IMG/VR virus record: IMGVR_UViG_3300036799_000043
Span: 1-64,000 of that record
Source: a virus
Length of the DNA stretch: 64,000 bases
Strand: one strand, 5' to 3'
Shown: piece after piece, positions 31,576 through 40,600 of the stretch
Layout: every line of letters begins with the position of its first letter
Position numbering within the stretch: position 1 is the first letter of the stretch
Notes under the pieces: model-generated
Seen by the model: only the letters and a program-made list of their open reading frames with translations
The model's database searches: none
Told to the model about the DNA's origin: nothing
Program-made: the position numbers and the translations under genes

Positions 31576-33673
31576 AATGGACACCATCACATCAGATGAT
31601 GTCGCCGCAGAGATCGCGCAGTCAGCGATGTTCTCAGACGAGGAGATCGAGCGCTCATCGCCGGTGTTCTTGCCTGGCTTTGAAGACTTAGGGCGACTGA
31701 CTGGTCAGCCAGTCTTCGCCGACGAGGAAGTTATTGAAGCTGCAATGGCGTACTATCGCGCGCTCGGCTTCCCCTATCGCAAGCTGCCGATGCACGTGTC
31801 AATGCAGCAGATCAACCAGCTTGCGCAAACAGACGACAAGAACCTGCTCGGCACTGTCGTCGGCTATCAGGTCGCTGACACGTACCACCCGCATCGCTTT
31901 CACTCGTCAGCAGCGGGAATGAAATCACCGCTCGAATCGTTCGAGAGCGACAAGCAGCTACATCGAGCAATCGATAAGACGCTGCAGCACGGTGCGATCG
32001 GTGAAGAATTCTTGGGTATGATGGCGATTGTTGCCGGTACTCAAGCGTGCAGCAACTTCCGGCCAGGCTTCGCACTGAGCTACTACAGACGCTTCTGTCG
32101 TCGAGGCGGTGAGGTTGTGCTCGATACGTCGACGGGCTACGGTGGTCGACTCGTCGGCTTTCTCGCCACGAACACACGCGGGACGTACATCGGCATCGAC
32201 CCGAACGTGCCAACGCATGAGGGCAACGTGCGACTGATGCAAGAGCTTGGTGTGCCAAAAGGCTACGCCGCAGTGCTCATCAATGCACCCGCAGAAGACG
32301 TTGACCCGAGAGTCGTACTGTCGCGCGACAACGCGACATTGATCGGTATGGAGGGTGACGGTGCTGCATGGGCGCTAAGCGAGTCGTGCGACTTCGCCTT
32401 TACATCACCGCCATACTTCTCGAAAGAGCACTACAGCGAAGACGGTACGCAGTCGTGGGTACGTTACGGTGACGATCCGACTCGCTGGCGCGATCTGTTC
32501 TTGCAGCCCATGCTGCGTCTGCAGTTCGCAGCACTCAAGCCAGGCGCGTACTCGTGCATCAACATTGCTGACGTGAAGGTCGGCAAGTTCGGCGTCGTAC
32601 CGCTGAGCGACTGGACACGCGAAGCTGGCATAGCTGCTGGCTTTGAGTACGTGCACGAGGATAAATATCGACTCACACGACGAATGGGAGCAGGTGCATC
32701 GAACGGCGTCGTCGCATACGAGCCAGTGCACGTGTTCCGCAAGCCTGAGTCGAAGGTTCAGATTGTCAAAGAGGGACCAGTGACAGCAGCAGAGATCGCA
32801 CAAACGATTCGACTCCCGCAGGACGACACGCTGTGCTCAGCGACAGACTGCGCACACAAGTTTGCGAAGCACGACGACGAAGACGGCTCGTGTCTCGTCA
32901 AGACATGCACGTGCGCGAGCTTCGAGACGCCATGGTGCTCTGAGTGCGGTGCTGACGCAGGCACTGAGCATGCGTCGACGTGCCCGACGCTCACGCCCGC
33001 GACTGCTGCGCAGTTGAACGGTCAAGTAGCTCAGGACGCCAATATCTTTCTCGCTGAGCGACCCATCGACGAGCACGTGTTGTGTGGTGAAAAAGACTGC
33101 TCGCATGCGCTCATCAAGCACGACGACGACGAAGGCGAGTGCCTCGTCAAGAAATGCGAGTGCAGCCACTTTCAGGTGGTGTGCGCCGTCTGCGCTGCGC
33201 GCGACGGTGAGCATCACCGAGAGCAGTGCAGTGAATTCGAGCCGAGCGACATCGCTCAGGCGGGTGCTGAGCTTGCAGAGCGTCTAGCTGTCGCGCGCGC
33301 GTCGAGCGGCATGGGCGTTGAGAAAGGTGTGGTAGCTGAGCAGTATGAGGCGCTGCTCGACAAGGCAGTTGCGACACCGACGCCAGAAGCGCCCAAGTGG
33401 AATTGCCCAGTCGACGACTGCGTACGCGACGACAAGCACGTACCTGGTAACGCGTGCAGTCGCGGTGCAATCGTTGCGACGCAGACAGAGATGCCTGTCG
33501 CCGTACAGCGTCGATCAGCGACGCCGCCTCCGGCCGCTGAGGGCAAGTTCACGTCGTACGGTGCTGCAACAGAGCATTGCAAGGAGCGCGTCGAGGACGG
33601 CGCAGGCAGACCGCTCTCCGTGAAGTGCAGAGGGTGTGGTGCACCGCGAGCATGCTGGTGCAATCGTGGCTGA
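31562..33673 (+). CDS. DNA methyltransferase fused to tandem zinc modules
   Basis: This 703-residue protein has a SAM-binding motif VLDTSTGYGGRLVG (about 185) and catalytic motif TSPPY (281-285). TSPPY is typical of amino-methyltransferases acting on N4 of cytosine or N6 of adenine. A conserved-looking N-terminal region (GFPYRKLPMHVSMQQINQL) precedes it. From about residue 420 come two near-identical Cys/His units (C-x4-DC-x-H, H-D-D, C-x4-C-x-C-x2-F at about 424-455 and 506-538), each followed by a CxxC finger, and a third site near 620. The end is a CRGCGAPRACWC ribbon. The zinc tail may set target or partner choice. Confidence 0.75.
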   Translation: MTMTEMDTITSDDVAAEIAQSAMFSDEEIERSSPVFLPGFEDLGRLTGQPVFADEEVIEAAMAYYRALGFPYRKLPMHVSMQQINQLAQTDDKNLLGTVVGYQVADTYHPHRFHSSAAGMKSPLESFESDKQLHRAIDKTLQHGAIGEEFLGMMAIVAGTQACSNFRPGFALSYYRRFCRRGGEVVLDTSTGYGGRLVGFLATNTRGTYIGIDPNVPTHEGNVRLMQELGVPKGYAAVLINAPAEDVDPRVVLSRDNATLIGMEGDGAAWALSESCDFAFTSPPYFSKEHYSEDGTQSWVRYGDDPTRWRDLFLQPMLRLQFAALKPGAYSCINIADVKVGKFGVVPLSDWTREAGIAAGFEYVHEDKYRLTRRMGAGASNGVVAYEPVHVFRKPESKVQIVKEGPVTAAEIAQTIRLPQDDTLCSATDCAHKFAKHDDEDGSCLVKTCTCASFETPWCSECGADAGTEHASTCPTLTPATAAQLNGQVAQDANIFLAERPIDEHVLCGEKDCSHALIKHDDDEGECLVKKCECSHFQVVCAVCAARDGEHHREQCSEFEPSDIAQAGAELAERLAVARASSGMGVEKGVVAEQYEALLDKAVATPTPEAPKWNCPVDDCVRDDKHVPGNACSRGAIVATQTEMPVAVQRRSATPPPAAEGKFTSYGAATEHCKERVEDGAGRPLSVKCRGCGAPRACWCNRG

Positions 33674-33842
33674 TCTAGCAAAGCTCGAAGCGTTGTGCAA
33701 AGACTTCGTGAAAGCACAGCACATCAGATCGGCGGAATCGATTTACCAGATGGATAACGTCATTGAGAACGCGTACGAATTTATCCAAGGCGTGTGCGAC
33801 ATCGTTGGCTACTTTGACGATGATGAGAACGATGATGGCTGA
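33666..33842 (+). CDS. 58-residue acidic protein
   Basis: It starts at the GTG overlapping the previous stop. Helical N-terminus (LAKLEALCKDFVKAQHI) and very acidic C-terminus (FDDDENDDG). No family is recognised; the C-terminus might mimic nucleic acid. Confidence 0.45.
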   Translation: MADLAKLEALCKDFVKAQHIRSAESIYQMDNVIENAYEFIQGVCDIVGYFDDDENDDG

Positions 33843-34239
33843 TGTCGCGCTGTTCGTGCTGTACGACTACGCGCGCGATCAAGCACTCATGGAGAATCGA
33901 CCTGAGTACATCAACAACGAAGGCGATCACTGGGTGTATCCGGGTGGCAAAGTCGAAGACGGAGAGATGCCCGAAGCAGCGATGCTGCGCGAGCTACACG
34001 AAGAACTCTCAACAGTCAAAGCTGACAGCTACGTCAAGCTTGTCGGGCCGGTTCTTGGCGAGAACGGCTGGAGCACGTACGCGTACCTGATACTGCGCTG
34101 GAGCGGCACAATCCCAGAAGTGACTGACGCGCAGCATCCTATCAAGTGGATCAAACCACTTGAGATCACTCAGGTGTCTCCAGGGCCGACAGCTACGCTG
34201 GCTGTCGCGTTGAAGCTCGTCAAAGTGCGTTGGTCGTGA
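33835..34239 (+). CDS. Nudix hydrolase
   Basis: This 134-residue protein contains a full Nudix box from GGKVEDGEMPEAA to MLRELHEEL, matching Gx5Ex7REUxEExxU. It should hydrolyse a nucleoside diphosphate linked to another group, with Mg ions. The compact size and phage context suggest nucleotide-pool housekeeping or removal of a signal nucleotide. It overlaps the previous gene by 8 nt. Confidence 0.85.
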   Translation: MADVALFVLYDYARDQALMENRPEYINNEGDHWVYPGGKVEDGEMPEAAMLRELHEELSTVKADSYVKLVGPVLGENGWSTYAYLILRWSGTIPEVTDAQHPIKWIKPLEITQVSPGPTATLAVALKLVKVRWS

Positions 34240-34581
34240 ATGGCAGCGCGCAAGACGCGACCGACAGGTAGACGACTCAATGGCACACACTATCTCGCAG
34301 AACGTGACGCGTGCATCAGAGGGCACAAGCTCGAAGGCGAGAACGTCGTGCATCGTCGCGACGCGAATCACCCGAACGGTGGCCGTATGTGTCGCACGTG
34401 CTCGCGCGAGCGTGCGCGTCTCGACAGTCGCATGCGCTACTGGCGCAAGAAGTGGTACGAACATCAACGCGTCGCACACTCGCATGCCCGCGCGTGTACA
34501 GACTGCGCTGATTGGCTGCAACAGTGCAGACTTTGGACTGGTCGTCTAGAGACATGGCGACTTGATGGTCGTCGACGTTGA
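34240..34581 (+). CDS. 113-residue basic zinc-finger protein
   Basis: ACIRGHKLEGENVV, then GGRMCRTCSRERARL, is the C-x2-GH...CxxC pattern found at the zinc end of many phage HNH-associated proteins, but no HNH catalytic core follows. The rest is Arg/Trp rich (RYWRKKWYEHQRV) with a CTDC pair. Nucleic acid binding is likely. Confidence 0.55.
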   Translation: MAARKTRPTGRRLNGTHYLAERDACIRGHKLEGENVVHRRDANHPNGGRMCRTCSRERARLDSRMRYWRKKWYEHQRVAHSHARACTDCADWLQQCRLWTGRLETWRLDGRRR

Positions 34582-34774
34582 GACGTGCCCGCGATGCGGA
34601 GTCAAGCATCGCGGGCTATTCTTCAAGAAGCTACAGCAAGCGTCGTCACCAGTTGCTGGACCGATTCAACCGTATACACACTGGTCGACGTGCCCGAAGA
34701 CACACGAGCCGATGTTGTATGCGGTGCTACTTGAGGCACTTCCGCGTGAGCCAAGATTCAGTCAGGTCACCTAG
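34565..34774 (+). CDS. 69-residue zinc-finger protein
   Basis: ETCPRCGVKHRG and WSTCP provide one zinc site. It overlaps the previous gene by 17 nt and faces a minus-strand gene whose end overlaps its stop. The function is unknown. Confidence 0.5.
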   Translation: MVVDVETCPRCGVKHRGLFFKKLQQASSPVAGPIQPYTHWSTCPKTHEPMLYAVLLEALPREPRFSQVT

Positions 34775-35349
34775 CACCCTGAGACAGTCCACTGCGCGCG
34801 TCTGCCGAGCGCTAAGTCGTGCGCAGCGACAGACTCAGCCTGCCACGGTACCCACGGTGACCAGTCGAAGTGACCCATCTCAGCAGCGTGCGCGTAGAAC
34901 GTGCCCGGCAGGTACTGCATCACACCTGACGCGCCGCTACCGCTTCTGTTCGCGACGTTCGCGCCGCCGCTCTCTTTCATCTCAATGCAGTACACCCGGG
35001 AATTGACGACAGGTGCGACGAAGGTGACAGGCGGCTCTGCGTTCTCACCCTGCCACTCGACGATGCGATTGCCGACGAGCGCAGCGTGAGCGTAGCCGTC
35101 TGTGAATGCGATAGTGCCAGTGTCACTGTGCCAATACACTGCGCCTGTTGAAGTCAACTGCATCGTGCCGATGTCAGTGCCGAACTCTCTCGTTAGCGGT
35201 GTACCAACGCGCTCAGGCAGAACGTCTGCGAGCTTTGCAAAGCCGTCGGTGTCGAACGATTCATCAGCGAAGACGCTGACAGAGCTAATGGCAAACAGCG
35301 CGAACGCTGCGAGAAGGGCGAGCCAATATCGCCAGTTTAGAGTAAGCAC
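34771..35349 (-). CDS. Secreted lytic transglycosylase-like (SLT/Rpf-type) protein
   Basis: This 192-residue protein has a signal peptide (about residues 1-29, ending SVSVFA). The C-terminal domain has YCIEMKESGGANVANRSGSGASGVMQYLPGTF. This matches the E-SGG-x(n)-N-x-SGA-G-x-Q core of SLT/Rpf-like peptidoglycan lytic enzymes, with E the likely acid. It is alone on the minus strand inside the rightward block. It may act at the host wall on entry, exit or exclusion. Confidence 0.7.
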   Translation of the reverse strand: MLTLNWRYWLALLAAFALFAISSVSVFADESFDTDGFAKLADVLPERVGTPLTREFGTDIGTMQLTSTGAVYWHSDTGTIAFTDGYAHAALVGNRIVEWQGENAEPPVTFVAPVVNSRVYCIEMKESGGANVANRSGSGASGVMQYLPGTFYAHAAEMGHFDWSPWVPWQAESVAAHDLALGRRAQWTVSGC

Positions 35350-35397
35350 TGATCGACGTTATCGAACAGCGCTGCATAATGCAAATGAGGAGCGCGC

Positions 35398-35805
35398 ATG
35401 AAACACTTGCGATTGGACTATCAGGGAATACAGGACACGGCCGGCTCGACGAGTATTGGCGAGGATGAACTCGTGTTTATGGTGCGCTCAAAAGATCGCA
35501 ACGCATCGCAGACAGCGCGTGTCTGGGCGGCGTACACGCTGCGCGACGGCGGTGATCCTGCGATGTGTGCGCGCGTGCAAGAGTGGGCTGACGAGATGGA
35601 CGAGCAGCGTGCGACGATGTTCCATGGTGGCAAGGTTGCAGACGTACCGCGCGACATGCTGCTCCCGTCGAATCGCATACCTGTCCCAGTCCCGATTTTC
35701 TGCCCACACTGCGGTCGACGCTTCGCAGACGGTCACACAGACGATTGTGCGCACGTGTTGTATCTGCAGGCCATCGGCCAGTCTGACACGGAGCAGAGCC
35801 AGTAG
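35398..35805 (+). CDS. 135-residue protein with C-terminal zinc ribbon
   Basis: The start has GAGGAG upstream. Helical middle (SQTARVWAAYTLRDGG, then VQEWADEMDEQRATM) and a C-terminal FCPHCGRRFADGHTDDCAH zinc ribbon. CAGCGCTG-CATAAT upstream is a likely promoter. The function is unknown. Confidence 0.5.
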   Translation: MKHLRLDYQGIQDTAGSTSIGEDELVFMVRSKDRNASQTARVWAAYTLRDGGDPAMCARVQEWADEMDEQRATMFHGGKVADVPRDMLLPSNRIPVPVPIFCPHCGRRFADGHTDDCAHVLYLQAIGQSDTEQSQ

Positions 35806-35822
35806 CGCTACACTGATCTCAG

Positions 35823-36143
35823 ATGCAGCCGATGCGCGACTTCTCGAATCTGCACGGCGTTCGCCGCACCCTCAAGAAGCTGGTGTGGAATCCCACATCG
35901 CAGTCAGCGTGCGTTACGTGTAATTGTCAGTGGCTAGACCATCGACAGGAGCCGACAGACACAGCCTGTCGACGCTGCACGTGCGAGACGTTCGTAGTAG
36001 ATACCAGTGGGCCACCCGATGAGGCGGTTACGATTGTCGAATGGCATCATCCTGAAACTGATGCCCTAATCAGTGACCCGTACGAGGTCGCTGAGCTTGA
36101 CAGACGCGTAGCACTCGTCGGAGGGGCCAATGGCAGAACATAG
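35823..36143 (+). CDS. 106-residue zinc-ribbon protein
   Basis: CVTCNCQWLDH and CRRCTCETF resemble the repeated zinc unit of the methyltransferase tail (C-x2-C-x-C, H, C-x2-C-x-C-x2-F). TACACT lies 8 nt before the ATG, so it may be leaderless. Confidence 0.5.
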   Translation: MQPMRDFSNLHGVRRTLKKLVWNPTSQSACVTCNCQWLDHRQEPTDTACRRCTCETFVVDTSGPPDEAVTIVEWHHPETDALISDPYEVAELDRRVALVGGANGRT

Positions 36144-36612
36144 GACACGTCACGAGGCCGAAGCGGCCGCAGACGATTGGGAAGACCCTGGCTACAGCGC
36201 TTTGCCACCTGAGGGCAGTACGTGCATTTGCGGTGAGATCGCGCATGCCGTTGTCGTTATGCAGACTGGCGTCGATAAGTGCGAGTCATGCGGTAACGAG
36301 AAGGCTGTCACTCAGGAGATCCACCTGTGTGACATACACAACGATCTCCGAATGCAAGGCAAGCTCGACGGCGGGAAGCTGCTGCTTGCGCACCGCTTGC
36401 ACGTTGCCGGTGGCCTCAAGTCAATGGCCAAAGCCGAGCGTGACCAGACACTCGAACTCGTGCTCGGCGTTGCTGACCCAGGGAGCATACAGCGCGTCTG
36501 GGCGAGCGATGCGTCCGGCGTCAGTCTGCTCGAACGCACTGACTCCGAGCGACTGACAGCGCAGCTACAGAAGACGCTGACGCCGAAGGCAGCGAACGGG
36601 GAGGCCAAGTAA
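36130..36612 (+). CDS. 160-residue zinc-binding protein
   Basis: TCICGEIAHAV, KCESCGNEK and HLCDIHND suggest two zinc sites in the N-terminal half. The C-terminal half is helical (GGLKSMAKAERDQTLELVLG). It overlaps its neighbours on both sides and leads into the second fibre cassette. Confidence 0.5.
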   Translation: MAEHRTRHEAEAAADDWEDPGYSALPPEGSTCICGEIAHAVVVMQTGVDKCESCGNEKAVTQEIHLCDIHNDLRMQGKLDGGKLLLAHRLHVAGGLKSMAKAERDQTLELVLGVADPGSIQRVWASDASGVSLLERTDSERLTAQLQKTLTPKAANGEAK

Positions 36613-36989
36613 TGCCACTCGTCAACGCCGCGCGCGACATTATCTGCGCGATGATTGACGGCGAAGCCGCCACGGCCTGGAACAACGCAAACGCGTATCT
36701 GGGTGTCGGTGATTCTGCGACAGCGTTTGCCACTTCGCAGACCGATCTGCAAGCAGCGACGAACAAGGTGCGCGTCGCGATGATGGCGACATACCCGTCG
36801 CGCTCGTCGAATGCGATCACGTTCCAATCGAGCTTCGGCAGCGCTGTCGGTAACTACGCTTGGCAGGAAGTGTCAGCGCACAATGCTGCCGCTGCTGGCA
36901 CGATGCTGTTCCGATTCACCCAGTCGCTCGGCACGAAGGCATCTGGCTCAACCTGGCAACTCACCGTCACGGAAACCATCACAGTTTAG
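36612..36989 (+). CDS. Phage structural protein of the AWNNANAYLGVGDS family
   Basis: This 125-residue protein contains WNNANAYLGVGDSATAFATSQTDLQ, then FGSAVGNYAWQEVSAHNA, GTMLFR and LGTKASGSTWQLTVT. This order is characteristic of a small structural protein widespread near phage tail-fibre genes. It probably forms a beta-rich tail or decoration component. It is separated from the next gene by a perfect 18-bp palindrome. Confidence 0.65.
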   Translation: MPLVNAARDIICAMIDGEAATAWNNANAYLGVGDSATAFATSQTDLQAATNKVRVAMMATYPSRSSNAITFQSSFGSAVGNYAWQEVSAHNAAAAGTMLFRFTQSLGTKASGSTWQLTVTETITV

Positions 36990-37042
36990 CAAACTCGTGT
37001 TCGAGAGCATAGGCGGCCTGCGTCGCAGGTCGAGCGGTCTAT

Positions 37043-37060
37043 GGGTGCCAATTGGCACCC
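37043..37060 (+). terminator. Perfect palindrome hairpin GGGTGCC-AATT-GGCACCC
   Basis: A 7-bp stem with a 4-nt loop lies in the 109-nt gap between two structural genes. No T-run follows, so it could also be an operator or processing hairpin. Confidence 0.5.
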
Positions 37061-37098
37061 TTACGCTTGCGTCTGTTGCCGCACTCGCGACGCTTGGC

Positions 37099-37638
37099 AT
37101 GGTGCAGCCTGTCAAGCACAAGTTTGCGAGCGCGAAGTCAGACAGCGCCGACGCAACGCTCGTCAATCCCAGTAATTGGAACGATACACACTCGGGTGTT
37201 GACGTGTACGTCGCGCCTGCTGATGTCTCGCAGTCGACAGTCACACCGGCAGATATCACTGGGCTGACGTTCGCGATTGCGGCGAGCCAGAAGTGCGTCA
37301 TACGTGCGCACATCATGTTCCAGACAGCAGCGACGACGACTGGTCTCGGACTGAATACGAACGGCCCTGCAATCGGCACAGGCATCTTGCGCTTTACGTA
37401 CGAGATCACGACGACGAGCGCAGGTGCGACAGTCACGGGTTCGCAGAGCGCGCATTCGTCACGTGTGATTGGTACTGGCGTTACCGCAGCGAATACGACG
37501 TACCCCGCATATGTCGACGGTTTCATCGAGAACGGTACGACTGCAGGTACTTTCGCGCTGCAGTACAGCAGCGAGGTTGCGGCGAGTGCCGTGACTGTGC
37601 GACAGGGTAGCTCGATGATCGTCTTTACGTACGGTTAG
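37099..37638 (+). CDS. Minor tail / fibre-associated protein
   Basis: This 179-residue protein starts MVQPVKHKFAS, then SADATLVNPSNWNDTHS, an opening shared by many phage tail proteins (KHxFxSAxxDxxDATLVxPSxWNxxH). The remainder is a beta-sandwich-like domain (IRAHIMFQTAATTTGLGLN to SSMIVFTYG). A GTG at 36997 would extend it through the palindrome and is less likely. Confidence 0.6.
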   Translation: MVQPVKHKFASAKSDSADATLVNPSNWNDTHSGVDVYVAPADVSQSTVTPADITGLTFAIAASQKCVIRAHIMFQTAATTTGLGLNTNGPAIGTGILRFTYEITTTSAGATVTGSQSAHSSRVIGTGVTAANTTYPAYVDGFIENGTTAGTFALQYSSEVAASAVTVRQGSSMIVFTYG

Positions 37639-37641
37639 CTA

Positions 37642-40600
37642 ATGGCCTTTGCGCCAGTCGCGTTCGATCTCGCTGCGTTCGGTGGCGGTCCGCTTGCTGC
37701 GCTGATACAAGACGACACACCTGTTAGCTGGTGGCGACTGGGTGAAGCATCGGGCACTGCGGCCTCAGACAGTGGCTCAGCAGGCGCACCTGGTACGTAT
37801 ACCGGTAGCATCGCGCTCGGGCAGATACCTCTAGAAAACGCAGATGCAACCACATCTGCCGGTTTTGACGGCTCGACTTCGTACGTCACTGTTCCGGACA
37901 ACAACGCTCACTCAATCGGTACAACTGGTGCGCTGACTGTCGTAGCTGTTGTCATTCTGCCAGCGAAGCCATCAGCACTGCTCAGCATCGTCGCGAAAGC
38001 GACTGGCTCGGTGTTTGAGTGGGCATTGCGCGTCTCCGCTAACGGCGGTGTCGAAGCTGACGTATGGACGACGGGCGGTACAACCCTTGCGTCGTCAGGC
38101 GGTGCGAGCATCAGTACGTCGGTCTGGAACTCAGATTACCAGGGGCGCGCGGTACTGCTCGCGTTCACGTTCGATAACTCTGTGGCTGGCGTAAACCCGC
38201 TGCGTTCATACATCAACAAAACGTCATTTGGAAGCGCAGCGAAGACGCTTTCTATAGGCAACACGACTGCGCCAGTCACGATTGGTCGGCGCGGTGACAA
38301 CACTGGAATAGTGCCGAACGGCACGCTTATCCAAGATGTTGCCATATTCGATCACGTGCTCAGCCCGACTCGACTTGCTCAGTACGTCGACGCGCTGCTT
38401 GGTGAGCCGAGCACGTCCGACACGTCTGCGCTGGCTGCGTCAGAGAGTGCTACTGCACCCGATGCAACGTTTGTCCCGACCGACTCGACAGCTTTGGTAT
38501 CGTCTGAGCTTGCAACGCAAGGTGCTGTCTACGCGAGCTACAGCGGCGACAGCGATACGTTCGATACACCGACGAACTGGAGCATAGGGCCGCAGTCTAG
38601 CGTAACTGGTAGTCAAGGGCTACTAACACCGCTCAACACTGGCGCAAACAGTACGTACCTGTCGGAAGTCGCACTGCACGACCTGACCGGTTCGTTTGCG
38701 TCTGTGCAGATTGTGCAACCGCTCAATCAGGTTTCTGGCGCGCAATCGCAGTTCGAGTTACGTTCGCACGGTCTTGGCACGTACTCAACTCTGCTCGTGC
38801 TTGAGAATGGCATATTGTACTTTGAGCGCAATCTGGCAGGAACGTATACGCAAGTAGCGTCTGTTGCCTGGGATGCACCGAACATGACGTTTTGGCGCAT
38901 CAGAGAGGCAGACGGCTATCTGTACGGTGATACATCGCCAGATGGCTCGACGTGGTCGAATGTCGGTTCGTTCCGTTACTTGGGCACACCGATCACCGTA
39001 ACCGACATGCAGGTGAACATCGTCGGCAGTACTTGGAAGTTGGTCGCGTCACCTGGCACGTTGATCGTCGACAACCTGAATCTGTTTATCACCTCGATCA
39101 CACCTGGTGATTCATCAACGATCTTGTCGACGGGCACTGACTCGCTCGCAGCGACGACGAGTGCAACTGACAGCGAGTCGCTCACTAGCGGTGAAACCGA
39201 CGCACTCGCGACGACGAGCAGCGCATCCGATACAAGCGCTATTGCCAGTACTGGTTTCGATTCATGGCCAGCATTCTTACCAACGACCGACAGTACATCT
39301 GTCGGCAGTTCTGAGGCGTCGACACTCGGCAGCACAATACCGTCCACTGACAGTAGCGCGCTGACAGCGAGCGAGACTGCTACTGCGAATGCCGGAGGGC
39401 CTGCTGCGCAGAGCGATACTGCGGCGTTCGCGAGTGTCGAGACTGCCGCTGCTGGACTGACGCAGAGCACAGGCGTCGCGAGCTTTAGCGAAGAATTCAA
39501 TAACAACGCCACTGGTACGTGGGGACTGTCGACCGGTGCAGTCATTAGTGGCGGTGTACTCACGACGACGATCCAGAGTACGACTGCTGCAGACTTTCAA
39601 GCCGCACAGACCACAGTCCTCTGGGATGCGACTGACGCGATTGTCAGCGCTCAAGTCGTGCAGTGGCCGAATGCACTCTCTGGTAGTCAAGCGATCTATG
39701 CGTTACGCGTCGCTGGACTCGGAAGTGACACTGTTGACTTTACGTGGGACAACGGCAATCTCACGCCAGAGTACTCAGTTGGTGGTATATACACACACGG
39801 GCCGACAATCACCGCACCTAGTGCGCCAGTGTTGTTGCGCTTCCGAACATCGCATGGTTGGCTGTATTGGGAATACTCATTTGATGCAGTGTCCTGGACT
39901 GCATTGTGGTCGTGGAACTACACGATTGATCTCGCGAGCGTACAGGTTCTGTTTGAGAGCCAGACTTGGAAGGCAGTTACCGGTGCTGGCTCTGCGATCT
40001 GGGACAACCTAAATGTCACCACGTTGCTCTCTAACGACAGCAGCGCCCTGTCGTCGAGTGAAACATCGCTAATTGGCGAATTACTCGTTGCAACTGACAC
40101 TGGTGCACTTGCAAGCAGCGAGGTCGCACTCATCAGCGCTGTCGCAGTCACCGCAGTTGACAGCGATCTATTGCTCAGTCTCGAAAGCTTATTGCTGTCG
40201 AGCACGCGCAGCACGAGCGATAGCAGCGCGTTTGGCAGTACTAACGTTGCCAGTCTGACTGTCAGCACGGTCAGCGTAGATAGTGACGCACTCGCGAGCG
40301 GCGAGGTGCTGAGCGCCCAGCAGAGCACACTGGCATCTGACGCAGAGACGTTGATCGCGAGTGAAGCGACAGTAATCGCTGCGACATTGAGCGCAAGCGA
40401 CAGCGAAGCACTCGTATCTGCCGAGCCAGTGTCAATGACCGCGTTTCGCAGCACGACCGACGCGAGCACGCCAGTCGGCACTGAGACGCCGACGAGCGCG
40501 CAGCAGATCGCACTGAGCGAGTCAACAGGCGTCGCGTCGAGCGACACTGCGCAAGCGACTGCGCTACCCACGCTCAGCGATAGCACGCCGCTGCTGAGTA

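Noticed and set aside
33147-33717. Minus-strand frames opposite the methyltransferase zinc tail
   Set aside because: Cys/Arg-rich antisense shadows without ribosome sites.
39277-40586. Long minus-strand frames opposite the repeat fibre
   Set aside because: Mirror frames of Ser/Ala/Glu repeats; they follow the repeat period and have no initiation signals.
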